This document shows positions 54,738 to 62,461 of a DNA stretch of 62,461 nucleotides, one piece after another. The first letter of the stretch is position 1. Every line of letters starts with the position of its first letter. The DNA is from Porticoccaceae bacterium (GTDB lineage: Bacteria > Pseudomonadota > Gammaproteobacteria > Pseudomonadales > Porticoccaceae). The stretch lies in NCBI GenBank assembly GCA_029250825.1, contig JAQXEN010000070.1:1-62461 (forward strand). The letters run 5' to 3'. Both the position numbers and the translations under genes were made by a program. Under the pieces are notes generated by a model. It was not told where the DNA came from. It saw nothing but the letters and a program-made list of their open reading frames with translations, and made no database searches.

Positions 54738-55892
54738 TTACAGTGGACTGGTGGGGCGAATACCGGCAACCGCGGTAACTGCAAAGGTCGCGCCCTGACG
54801 CCAAATTTCCAAATCAATCGGTGCCCCCGGTGCCACGTCGGCGATCTGACTAATGCTGGTCTGACGGTCGGTGACTGGTTCACCATTAATCTTAATCACT
54901 ATGTCCCCTGGCTGAATGCCCACCAAAAAAGCCGGGCTGCCATTGTAAATTGCCCGCACCAAAAGTCCCTGAGAGATAGGCAAGTTCAAACGCTTGGCAA
55001 TTGGTCGGGTCAGTGGAAAGGCGTCCATACCCAGCCAGCCACGCACCACATAGCCGTAGCTGATAATATCATTGAGTACTTTTTTGGCGGTGTCCGCTGG
55101 AATGGCAAAGCCGATACCGGCGGAGCCGGTTTGATTCAGTGTCGCGGTATTAATGCCCAACAGATTGCCGTAACTATCGACCAGTGCACCACCGGAATTG
55201 CCCGGATTGATATCGGCATCGGTCTGAATAAAATTTTCAAAGGTGTTTAACCCGAGACCATTGCGACCTGTGGCGCTAACAATTCCCTGGGTCACGGTTT
55301 GCCCAACGCCATAGGGGTTGCCAATGGCCAGTACCACATCGCCGATCTTTGCTTGAGCAGGTTCACCAACCGAGATCGCCTGAAGGTTAGCCGCTTCAAT
55401 TTTAAGTACCGCAAGATCGGTTTCCGGATCTTTGCCCACAACAATAGCCGGTGCTTCACGGCCGTCATAGAGCAGGACCAGTATCTGATCCGCACCATCA
55501 ATCACATGATTGTTGGTCAGCATAAAGCCATCTTCCTGCATGATGACGCCGGACCCTAGAGAGGACTGAATACGCTGCTGCTGGTTGTTAAATAGACGCC
55601 GAAGGTAGGGGTCATCGAGCAGTGGGTGATTAGAGGAGCTGGTTATGGTGCGCGTATATATATTGACTACCGAGGGCGCGGCGCGCCTCACCGCATTGGA
55701 GTAGGAGACTGGCCCTGTCCATTCGTTGCCCTGAGTGCGGCGGTCGAGATCCATCGACGATGTTGCAGTGTCACTGTTCTGTTGGCGGAACTCTGGGAAC
55801 ACCAGCAGTATTAAGGCGGCAGCACAGAGCCCAACCAAAATAGGTTTGCCGATATAACGAATAATAAAGTTCACTGTGCGATTTTTGGTCAC
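54738..55892 (-). CDS. degS: DegS/AlgW-type periplasmic serine protease
   Basis: The 384-residue inner-membrane-anchored protease senses misfolded outer-membrane proteins and starts RseA/MucA cleavage. It has one N-terminal helix (ILVGLCAAALILLVF), the trypsin-like triad in TNNHVIDGA, TDLAVLKIE and NPGNSGGALVD, and one C-terminal PDZ domain (GIQPGDIVIKINGEPV). It is convergent with hisC at 14 bases, the usual pseudomonad arrangement, where it is called algW. Confidence 0.93.
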   Translation of the reverse strand: MTKNRTVNFIIRYIGKPILVGLCAAALILLVFPEFRQQNSDTATSSMDLDRRTQGNEWTGPVSYSNAVRRAAPSVVNIYTRTITSSSNHPLLDDPYLRRLFNNQQQRIQSSLGSGVIMQEDGFMLTNNHVIDGADQILVLLYDGREAPAIVVGKDPETDLAVLKIEAANLQAISVGEPAQAKIGDVVLAIGNPYGVGQTVTQGIVSATGRNGLGLNTFENFIQTDADINPGNSGGALVDSYGNLLGINTATLNQTGSAGIGFAIPADTAKKVLNDIISYGYVVRGWLGMDAFPLTRPIAKRLNLPISQGLLVRAIYNGSPAFLVGIQPGDIVIKINGEPVTDRQTSISQIADVAPGAPIDLEIWRQGATFAVTAVAGIRPTSPL

Positions 55893-55951
55893 GCCTACTT
55901 CTCAATATCTGCTGTTCTCAACGGTGGAGTATGGCACAAAAGCGCTATTAC

Positions 55952-56254
55952 TCAGCGCAATAAATTAGACAGCCGTGGATCCGGTGTCTTTGCTTTGCGG
56001 TATATAAGTAACATATGTCCAATGGATTGCACCAGCGTGGCGCTATGGCTTGCACAGATACTCTCCGACAAGGCTTTTTTGGCATCGCGATCTTCGGCGA
56101 CCAATTTAATCTTGATTAATTCATGGTCGTTCAGGGCGCGCTCTATCTCATTGCTGACATTCTCAGTGAGGCCATTGCCAGCAACTGTGACTACAGGCTT
56201 AAGATTGTGGCCTAATCGACGTAAATGTTTTTTATCCGCGTTGGAACTTGTCAT
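55952..56254 (-). CDS. yhbY: CRM-domain RNA-binding protein YhbY
   Basis: YhbY is a 100-residue RNA-binding protein linked to 50S ribosome assembly. [31 protein letters not shown] holds the GxxG-type CRM loop, and the domain fills the protein. It diverges from rlmE across 48 bases, as in many gammaproteobacteria. Confidence 0.92.
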   Translation of the reverse strand: MTSSNADKKHLRRLGHNLKPVVTVAGNGLTENVSNEIERALNDHELIKIKLVAEDRDAKKALSESICASHSATLVQSIGHMLLIYRKAKTPDPRLSNLLR

Positions 56255-56302
56255 AATGCACGACTCACTTTAAAGGCCGGCCATTCTAGCGAAAACAACA
56301 CC

Positions 56303-56920
56303 ATGGCGAAATCGAAAAATCGTAGTTGGATAAAACAACATGTAAAAGATCCTTATGTGCAGCAATCACAGAAGGATGGCTATCGCTCGCGAGCAAGCTA
56401 TAAGTTACTTGAGATTATAGAAAAAGACCGTTTGATCCGTCCCGGGATGACGGTCGTAGATTTAGGCGCAGCCCCTGGTGGTTGGTCCCAGGTTGCGATG
56501 GAGTTGGTGGGGCATGAGGGTCGCGTACACGCCCTCGATTTATTGCCTATGGATGGTATTGCTGGGGTGGACTTTATTTTGGGTGATTTCACCGAACATG
56601 AAATCTTGCAGGCGCTTTTAACCGTGATCGATAAACGGCCTGTAGACCTTGTAATTTCTGATATGGCCCCCAACTTAACAGGAAGTAAGGCAGTTGATCA
56701 GCCGAGTAGTATCTATTTGGTAGAGTTGGCGGTCGATCTAGCCTGCAAAGTTATGAAACCCGATGGCGTCTTTATTGCCAAGCTTTTTCAGGGTGAAGGG
56801 TTCGATGAGTTTGTGCGGCATGTGAGAACATTGTTTAATACAGTCAGTATGCGAAAACCTGACGCCTCGAGAGCTAAATCTCGGGAAGTCTATATGGTTG
56901 CCAAGGGCTTAAAAGCCTGA
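56303..56920 (+). CDS. rlmE: 23S rRNA 2'-O-ribose methyltransferase
   Basis: RlmE (FtsJ/RrmJ) methylates U2552 of 23S rRNA. The 205-residue protein starts [19 protein letters not shown] and has the SAM motif [15 protein letters not shown] and the catalytic K-D-K-E set in [29 protein letters not shown] and [10 protein letters not shown]. The open frame reaches back to 56225, but ATG 56303 is the family start. It precedes ftsH by 16 bases. Confidence 0.95.
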   Translation: MAKSKNRSWIKQHVKDPYVQQSQKDGYRSRASYKLLEIIEKDRLIRPGMTVVDLGAAPGGWSQVAMELVGHEGRVHALDLLPMDGIAGVDFILGDFTEHEILQALLTVIDKRPVDLVISDMAPNLTGSKAVDQPSSIYLVELAVDLACKVMKPDGVFIAKLFQGEGFDEFVRHVRTLFNTVSMRKPDASRAKSREVYMVAKGLKA

Positions 56921-56936
56921 TTATGAGGAAAATAAC

Positions 56937-58868
56937 TTGAACGATTTGGTGAAAAATTTACTCGTGTGGCTAGTGCTTGCAGCCATTCTAATGTCTGTTT
57001 TTAACAGCTTCACGCCAAAGGAAGTGGAGAACGAGATTATTTACTCCGACTTCGTGACCGAAGTGCAGAACGAGCGCGTCTCAAGTGTTGCCATCAATGG
57101 TTTGATTATCGAAGGCACGCGCCTCGACGGTTCAAGTTTTAAAACAGTGCGACCCAATGTTCAGGATCCCGGTTTGATGGATGACCTGCTCAATCATAAC
57201 GTCAAAGTAGTGGGCAAAGAGCCAGAGACCCCAAGTTTACTGTCCCAGCTCTTGGTTGCAGCCTTCCCGATTTTGCTGATTCTGGCTATTTTCGTTTTCT
57301 TTATGCGTCAGATGCAGGGCGGAGGCGGTGGCAAGGGCGGCCCAATGAGCTTTGGTAAGAGCAAAGCCAAGTTGCTCAGTAGCGATCAGATTAACACCAC
57401 CTTTGCGGATGTGGCCGGTGTCGATGAAGCCAAGGAAGACGTCAGCGAGCTGGTTGACTTCCTCAGTGATCCCACGCGCTTCCAGCGTCTCGGCGGACGC
57501 ATCCCCAAGGGCGTATTGATGGTCGGCCCTCCAGGTACAGGTAAAACACTGCTCGCTAAAGCGATTGCCGGTGAAGCCAAGGTGCCATTCTTCTCTATCT
57601 CCGGTTCCGATTTTGTTGAAATGTTTGTCGGTGTTGGTGCCGCGCGAGTGCGGGACATGTTTGAGCAGGCTAAGAAGCAAGCACCCTGCATTATCTTTAT
57701 CGATGAGATCGATGCCGTAGGTCGCCATCGCGGCGGTGGCTATGGTGGCGGCAACGATGAGCGTGAGCAGACTCTGAACCAGCTCTTAGTTGAGATGGAT
57801 GGCTTTGAGGGCAGTGAGGGCGTAATTGTGATCGCCGCCACTAACCGACCTGACGTACTGGATAAGGCTCTGCTGCGTCCTGGACGATTTGACCGTCAGG
57901 TCTATGTCAGCCTGCCGGATATTCGCGGTCGTGAACAGATTCTTAAAGTGCACGCGCGCAAGGTGCCGATTGACGAAAGTGTTGAATTGAGTGTTATTGC
58001 TCGCGGTACACCCGGATTCTCCGGTGCTGATCTAGCCAATCTGATTAACGAAGCAGCGCTGTTTTCCGCTCGCGGCAAACGTCGTGTTGTGGGAATGGAA
58101 GAATTTGAACAGGCCCGGGACAAAATTATGATGGGTGCCGAGCGCCGATCTATGGTTATGTCTGATAAAGAAAAGGCCAATACCGCATATCACGAAGCTG
58201 GCCACGCGATTATCGGCAAGCTGGTGCCAGAGCATGATCCGGTACACAAGGTAACGATTATTCCCCGGGGCCGCGCTCTGGGTGTAACCCAGTACCTGCC
58301 AGAAGAAGATCGCTATAGCATGAGCCGCAGACAGCTATTTAGTCAGCTCTGTAGCCTGTTTGGCGGCCGTCTGGCTGAAGAGTTAATTGGTGGTATCGAT
58401 GGCGTCACCACCGGTGCTTCCAATGATATTGAGCGAGCCACGCAGATGGCGCGGAATATGGTTACTAAATGGGGTCTCAGTGAAACTATGGGTCCGGTGC
58501 TTTACGGTGAAGATGAATCGCAGAACCCCGGTGGCGGCAACGCCCATTACTCAGAGGATACCTCGCGTCAGATCGACCAAGAAGTTCGCACCATTCTCGA
58601 TGATGCATACAAGCAGGCCAAGCAGTTGCTTGAAGATAACCGCGATGTTCTCGAGGCAATGAAAGACGCTTTGATGGAGTTTGAAACCATCGATGCGGAT
58701 CAGGTGGACGATCTAATGAATCGGCGCAAAGTGCGTCAACCTAAGCATTGGGATGACAACGACTCAGACAGCGGCGCTGGCAAACAGACTGCAGAAGAGG
58801 CTGTCAGCGAGCCAGCTAAAAAGCCATCGACAGAGGGTCCAATCGGCGGCCCGGTAGAAGAAGTCTAA
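56937..58868 (+). CDS. ftsH: ATP-dependent zinc metalloprotease FtsH
   Basis: FtsH is a membrane AAA+ protease that degrades sigma-32, LpxC and misassembled membrane proteins. The 643-residue protein has two N-terminal helices (near residues 5-21 and 102-122), Walker A GPPGTGKT, Walker [14 protein letters not shown], the zinc motif HEAGH and a charged tail. The start is TTG at 56937 with GAGGA about eight bases upstream, inside the rlmE-ftsH gap. A strong terminator follows. Confidence 0.97.
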   Translation: MNDLVKNLLVWLVLAAILMSVFNSFTPKEVENEIIYSDFVTEVQNERVSSVAINGLIIEGTRLDGSSFKTVRPNVQDPGLMDDLLNHNVKVVGKEPETPSLLSQLLVAAFPILLILAIFVFFMRQMQGGGGGKGGPMSFGKSKAKLLSSDQINTTFADVAGVDEAKEDVSELVDFLSDPTRFQRLGGRIPKGVLMVGPPGTGKTLLAKAIAGEAKVPFFSISGSDFVEMFVGVGAARVRDMFEQAKKQAPCIIFIDEIDAVGRHRGGGYGGGNDEREQTLNQLLVEMDGFEGSEGVIVIAATNRPDVLDKALLRPGRFDRQVYVSLPDIRGREQILKVHARKVPIDESVELSVIARGTPGFSGADLANLINEAALFSARGKRRVVGMEEFEQARDKIMMGAERRSMVMSDKEKANTAYHEAGHAIIGKLVPEHDPVHKVTIIPRGRALGVTQYLPEEDRYSMSRRQLFSQLCSLFGGRLAEELIGGIDGVTTGASNDIERATQMARNMVTKWGLSETMGPVLYGEDESQNPGGGNAHYSEDTSRQIDQEVRTILDDAYKQAKQLLEDNRDVLEAMKDALMEFETIDADQVDDLMNRRKVRQPKHWDDNDSDSGAGKQTAEEAVSEPAKKPSTEGPIGGPVEEV

Positions 58869-58885
58869 CTCGACAGAGCAGGAAT

Positions 58886-58918
58886 AGCCCCGCTGCCGGA
58901 ATGGTTGCGGGGCTTTTT
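58886..58918 (+). terminator. Terminator after ftsH
   Basis: AGCCCCGC and GCGGGGCT form a perfect eight-base stem around a 13-base loop, followed at once by five Ts. It ends six bases before the folP ATG. Confidence 0.85.
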
Positions 58919-58924
58919 ACTTTT

Positions 58925-59830
58925 ATGAATGCAATGACGCTTATCTGTGGCACTAAAACACTCGACCTAAGCCGTCCTGCGGTGATGGCTATTGTCAATG
59001 TCACCCCGGACTCCTTCTCCGATGGCGGCCAGCTCTATCGTGACGACAGAGTCGACCTAGATAAAACCTTGCGGGCCGTGGAATCGATGCTGAGCGACGG
59101 CGCCGATATTATTGATATTGGCGGTGAGTCCACACGCCCCGGTGCATCGCCGGTCACCACTCAGCAAGAGCTGGATCGTGTCGTGCCAGTAGTAGAGGCG
59201 GTGAATGCTCGCTTTGATGCTCTAATCTCAGTGGACACAAGCACCGCTGCGGTTATTACCGCGGCGTCAGCAGTCGGTGCACACCTGATAAATGATGTTC
59301 GCGCTCTGCAGCGTGAGGGCGCCCTTGAGGCGGCTGTGGCCGCTGCACTGCCAGTCTGCCTGATGCATATGCAGAATCAGCCCGCGAGCATGCAGAACAA
59401 TCCGGTCTACACTGATGTGGTCACTGAAGTGTTGAAATTTTTACAGCAACGCAAGCAGGCGTGCCTTGAAGCGGGTATTGCTAGTGAGCAGATTTTGCTC
59501 GACCCTGGATTTGGTTTTGGCAAAACACTGCAGCACAACCTTGCCCTTAGTCATGGTCTGGATCGGTTTGTCGACACAGGCCAGAGTCTATTATTGGGTG
59601 TCTCGCGGAAGACTATGATCGGCCAACTGCTCGACTCAAATATTAATGATCGGCTAATCGGAAGTGTTACCATGGCCGTGTTGATGGCTCAGACAGTGGC
59701 TCACAGGCGAGCCCAGACAAGCGGTTCCAACGGCATGATATTGCGTGTACATGATGTGCGCGAGACAGTTGAAGCTCTGACTGTCTGGCAGCGAACAATG
59801 GATTTTAAGGAAGAGATAGATAACCTATGA
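58925..59830 (+). CDS. folP: Dihydropteroate synthase
   Basis: FolP joins p-aminobenzoate to the pterin diphosphate, and is the sulfonamide target. The 301-residue protein shows [28 protein letters not shown] and [15 protein letters not shown]. The open frame starts at 58901, but that lies inside the ftsH terminator stem; ATG 58925 (MNAMTLICG) or 58934 are the real candidates. Neither has a clear ribosome site. ATGA overlap joins it to glmM. Confidence 0.94.
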   Translation: MNAMTLICGTKTLDLSRPAVMAIVNVTPDSFSDGGQLYRDDRVDLDKTLRAVESMLSDGADIIDIGGESTRPGASPVTTQQELDRVVPVVEAVNARFDALISVDTSTAAVITAASAVGAHLINDVRALQREGALEAAVAAALPVCLMHMQNQPASMQNNPVYTDVVTEVLKFLQQRKQACLEAGIASEQILLDPGFGFGKTLQHNLALSHGLDRFVDTGQSLLLGVSRKTMIGQLLDSNINDRLIGSVTMAVLMAQTVAHRRAQTSGSNGMILRVHDVRETVEALTVWQRTMDFKEEIDNL

Positions 59831-61182
59831 CAAGAAAGTATTTTGGTACCGACGGTATTCGCGGACGTGTGGGTGAAACCCCGATCACGGCAGATTTTTT
59901 TCTCAAACTGGGCTGGGCTGCCGGCCAGGTTCTGACACGCAATGCGGTGGGTAAAAAACGCGTCTTGATTGGCAAGGACACCAGGGTCTCCGGGTATATG
60001 TTTGAGTCTGCTCTCGAAGCAGGCCTGATCGCTGCCGGAGTCGATGTGGACATGCTTGGGCCGATGCCAACACCGGCAATCGCCTATTTAACGCGCACTT
60101 TTCGCGCGGCGGCGGGCATTGTTATCAGTGCCTCCCACAACCCAGTAGAAGATAATGGAATTAAGTTTTTCGGTGCCGATGGCTATAAGCTCTCCGATGA
60201 AATCGAACTTGAGATAGAAGCCCTGCTGGATCAGCCGCTGGTCACCAATGGCTCTAATTATCTGGGCAAAGCTAGGCGTATTTCCGATGCTGCTGGTCGC
60301 TATGTTGAATTCTGTAAGGGCAGCCTGCCAGCCGGGTTTACTCTGTCGGGAATGAAAGTGGTGCTCGACTGCGCTCACGGCGCAACCTATGACGTGGCGC
60401 CAAAAGTCTTTAAAGAGCTAGGTGCCACCACCATCACCATGGGCAATCAGCCAAATGGTTTTAATATCAACGATCAATGTGGGTCCACCTATACGACTGG
60501 CCTGTCTTCAGCTGTGCTCGATCAGCAGGCGGATCTGGGTATCGCCTTTGACGGTGATGGTGATCGCGTACTGTTTATTGATAATCAGGGGGATCTGGTT
60601 GATGGTGATGAACTTCTGTTTATTATTGCCCAGCATCGTCATACTTTTCAGGGTGGCTGCAACGGTGTGGCTGGCACTCAGATGAGTAATCTCGGACTTG
60701 AGTTGGCTCTAGCGGATATGCAAATCCCCTTTGTGCGCACCAAAGTTGGCGATCGCTATGTGGTGGAGGCGATGAAAGAGCATGACTGGCATCTCGGCGG
60801 AGAGGGTTCTGGGCATGTGCTCTGCAGTGATCTCAATACCACTGGAGATGGCATTGTTTCGGCACTACAGGTGCTGAGAGCGGTAAGTGATAGCGGTAAG
60901 TCGCTGCGCGAATTAAAGGCGGGTATGACTAAATTACCTCAGCTGATGATCAACGTGCGCCTGCCAAGGAAAATCGATATCAGTGACGATGCGGAGATAA
61001 ATGGTGCCGTTGCTGATGCTGAAAAGCAGCTTGCCGGTCGCGGCCGAGTGCTATTGCGACCCTCTGGAACAGAGCCTCTGATTAGAGTAATGGTTGAAGG
61101 TGAAGACAGTGCATTGGTCGAGCGTTCAGCAGTCGCCATTGCTGAAATCGTTAAACAGCGTGTGGCAGCGGTTAAAAGCTGA
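59827..61182 (+). CDS. glmM: Phosphoglucosamine mutase
   Basis: GlmM turns glucosamine-6-phosphate into the 1-phosphate for UDP-GlcNAc. The 451-residue protein has [13 protein letters not shown], the phosphoserine in [19 protein letters not shown], the metal loop [11 protein letters not shown] and the substrate loop GEGSGH and [12 protein letters not shown]. It follows folP in the common ftsH-folP-glmM order. Confidence 0.97.
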   Translation: MTRKYFGTDGIRGRVGETPITADFFLKLGWAAGQVLTRNAVGKKRVLIGKDTRVSGYMFESALEAGLIAAGVDVDMLGPMPTPAIAYLTRTFRAAAGIVISASHNPVEDNGIKFFGADGYKLSDEIELEIEALLDQPLVTNGSNYLGKARRISDAAGRYVEFCKGSLPAGFTLSGMKVVLDCAHGATYDVAPKVFKELGATTITMGNQPNGFNINDQCGSTYTTGLSSAVLDQQADLGIAFDGDGDRVLFIDNQGDLVDGDELLFIIAQHRHTFQGGCNGVAGTQMSNLGLELALADMQIPFVRTKVGDRYVVEAMKEHDWHLGGEGSGHVLCSDLNTTGDGIVSALQVLRAVSDSGKSLRELKAGMTKLPQLMINVRLPRKIDISDDAEINGAVADAEKQLAGRGRVLLRPSGTEPLIRVMVEGEDSALVERSAVAIAEIVKQRVAAVKS

Positions 61183-61190
61183 TTTGCTTA

Positions 61191-61219
61191 TTGTATCTTA
61201 GCCTGCAGTCGGGTAGGAT
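61191..61219 (+). promoter_or_regulatory. Candidate sigma-70 promoter of tpiA
   Basis: TTGTAT (61191-61196), 17 bases, then TAGGAT (61214-61219) lies about 40 bases before the tpiA ATG. The match is moderate and by eye. Confidence 0.35.
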
Positions 61220-61260
61220 TTGCGCCCTTTTGCGGGACTGCACTCAAGGGAGTACTCAGG

Positions 61261-62004
61261 ATGGGTAGACCGCTGATCGCGGGCAATTGGAAAATGCATG
61301 GCACGACTGAATCGGCGCTAAAATTAGCCACTCAGTTGAGCCATTACAGAAGCCAAGAAAATGCCGTAGAAATGATTGTCTTTCCACCGCTGGTACATTT
61401 GGCCGTGGTAAGCGTAGCGCTGAACGAAAGCACTGTTAGACTTGGCGCGCAAAATGTATCGCAGTACTCCGATGGTGCTTACACCGGTGAAGTTTCTGCA
61501 GACATGCTGCTAGACCAGGGCTGTAAATATGTTTTGGTCGGGCACTCAGAGCGCAGAGCGGCAATGGGTGAGAGCAACCAGCTGGTTGCCGAGAAATTTA
61601 AAGTAGCACAGGATGCGGGTTTGATGCCCATTCTCTGTGTTGGCGAATCACTTGAGCAGCGTCAGCAAGATAAGACCCTCGAAGTGGTAGCAAAACAGAT
61701 TGATGCAGTGATTGAGCTAGCTGGGTTGAGTCAAGTTGTTCAAGCAGTGATTGCCTACGAGCCAGTTTGGGCCATAGGTACTGGCGAGACAGCAACTCCG
61801 CAGCAGGCCCAGCAGGTGCACAGAGCCATTCGTGCGCAGCTTGGTGATGCCGGGCGATCGACTACATTGCTCTATGGTGGCAGTGTCAATACGAGTAACG
61901 CGGCAGAGTTATTTAGCCAACCAGATATAGATGGTGGACTGGTTGGAGGGGCCTCTTTAGAGGCAGAGAAATTTTTGAATATTGCACAATTGGTAGAAGC
62001 GTAA
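61261..62004 (+). CDS. tpiA: Triosephosphate isomerase
   Basis: TpiA interconverts dihydroxyacetone phosphate and glyceraldehyde-3-phosphate. The 247-residue barrel has AGNWKMHGT (catalytic lysine), VGHSERRA (histidine), [18 protein letters not shown] (glutamate) and [10 protein letters not shown] (phosphate grip). It starts ATG 61261 after TCAGG, and is followed two bases later by secG. Confidence 0.97.
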   Translation: MGRPLIAGNWKMHGTTESALKLATQLSHYRSQENAVEMIVFPPLVHLAVVSVALNESTVRLGAQNVSQYSDGAYTGEVSADMLLDQGCKYVLVGHSERRAAMGESNQLVAEKFKVAQDAGLMPILCVGESLEQRQQDKTLEVVAKQIDAVIELAGLSQVVQAVIAYEPVWAIGTGETATPQQAQQVHRAIRAQLGDAGRSTTLLYGGSVNTSNAAELFSQPDIDGGLVGGASLEAEKFLNIAQLVEA

Positions 62005-62006
62005 TC

Positions 62007-62357
62007 ATGGAAAATTTTATTTTAATCTTTCACTTTCTGATCGCCGTATTTTTGGTCGGGCTTATTTTAGTTCAGCAGGGTAAAGGCGCCGAAGCGGGAG
62101 CTTCTTTTGGTGCTGGCGGCTCTCAGACTGTATTTGGCAGTAGTGGTAGCTGGAATTTTTTCAGCCGTATGACAGCGATTCTGTCGACAATCTTTTTTGT
62201 CACTAGTGTCAGCCTCGCGGTCATTGCAAAGAATAAAACAGTAGTCGATGCTGACCTGTTGCCGGAGTTGGAAGTGATTCCATTTGAGACAACAATCGAC
62301 ACAGATTTACCAGCAGTAGAAAGACAATCAGAGCAATCTTCTGAAATCCCTCAGTAA
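62007..62357 (+). CDS. secG: Protein translocase subunit SecG
   Basis: SecG is the small accessory subunit of the SecYEG channel. The 116-residue protein has two membrane helices (near residues 3-22 and 53-72), the conserved [10 protein letters not shown]-like [19 protein letters not shown] loop and [15 protein letters not shown]. The acidic tail is variable. The order tpiA-secG-tRNA-Leu is the usual gammaproteobacterial one, normally leading to rimP-nusA-infB. Confidence 0.95.
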   Translation: MENFILIFHFLIAVFLVGLILVQQGKGAEAGASFGAGGSQTVFGSSGSWNFFSRMTAILSTIFFVTSVSLAVIAKNKTVVDADLLPELEVIPFETTIDTDLPAVERQSEQSSEIPQ

Positions 62358-62373
62358 CTTAGAATTGATACAT

Positions 62374-62458
62374 GCCCAAGTGGTGGAATTGGTAGACACG
62401 CTATCTTGAGGGGGTAGTGGCGAAAGCCGTGCCGGTTCGAGTCCGGCCTTGGGCACCA
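62374..62458 (+). tRNA. tRNA-Leu, anticodon GAG
   Basis: The acceptor arms GCCCAAG (62374-62380) and CTTGGGC (62448-62454) pair perfectly, followed by ACCA with the CCA encoded. The anticodon stem CTATC/GGTAG encloses TTGAGGG with anticodon GAG. A long variable arm (GGC-GAAA-GCC) marks a class II tRNA, and the T arm GCCGG/CCGGC with TTCGAGT is complete. It ends three bases before the window edge. Confidence 0.97.
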
Positions 62459-62461
62459 TAT

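Noticed and set aside
54729-55250. Rightward 173-codon frame opposite degS
   Set aside because: It is antisense to the PDZ and protease parts of a clear gene, with no recognisable motif.

Overview
This window reads as a chromosomal segment of a free-living gammaproteobacterium, most likely a marine member near the Cellvibrionales (SAR92/Porticoccaceae type) or the wider Pseudomonas-like branch. That placement is inferred from gene order: gatCAB next to mreBCD-maf-rng-yhdP-nit, then yjgA, ptsO-rapZ-ptsN-hpf-rpoN-lptBAC-kdsC-kdsD-yrbG, then mlaC-ibaG-murA-hisG-hisD-hisC-degS/algW, then rlmE-ftsH-folP-glmM-tpiA-secG-tRNA-Leu. These blocks are classic pseudomonad and alteromonad synteny. Coding density is high, base composition is intermediate, and many genes overlap by ATGA or TAATG. 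No phage, transposase, integron or CRISPR array was seen.

Region by region. Positions 1-5953 hold a rightward cobalamin block (cobT, cobC, cobS, cbiB, cobD, btuF-like, bluB). It covers lower-ligand synthesis, nucleotide-loop assembly and corrinoid capture, with no corrin-ring genes in view. Positions 5966-8350 hold a RIO-type kinase and an ammonium transporter, both leftward; the transporter has a near-consensus sigma-54 promoter and NtrC-like sites. Positions 8610-9666 hold a DUF4404 gene and a SPOR-domain lipoprotein. Positions 9950-15721 are the most worn part: a broken LacI-family regulator and a broken FucP-like sugar transporter flank intact ettA, a thioesterase and an uncharacterised membrane protein. 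Positions 15799-23311 hold an ECF sigma/ChrR pair, a divergent RND efflux adaptor-permease pair, and a MATE exporter. Positions 23432-25260 hold a prolidase overlapping a half-length asparaginase-like gene.

From 25517 onward the window is largely housekeeping. It covers tRNA amidotransferase GatCAB, the rod-shape system MreBCD with Maf, RNase G, YhdP and a nitrilase, the Mg transporter MgtE, and the nitrogen-PTS/RapZ/HPF/RpoN cluster. It continues with LPS transport and Kdo synthesis, MurA, early and middle histidine genes, a DegS-type protease, FtsH, folate and glucosamine enzymes, TpiA, SecG and a tRNA-Leu(GAG) at the right edge.

The main oddities are two decayed sugar genes, an mlaC without its mlaFEDB partners, missing tldD/pmbA at the expected site, repeated small in-frame tandem duplications inside conserved genes (maf, rng, yhdP, SPOR lipoprotein), a dispersed intergenic repeat seen twice, and a folP start that abuts a terminator. 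I found no convincing wholly new system; the strongest leads are regulatory (amtB, ECF/ChrR) and the orphan mlaC.
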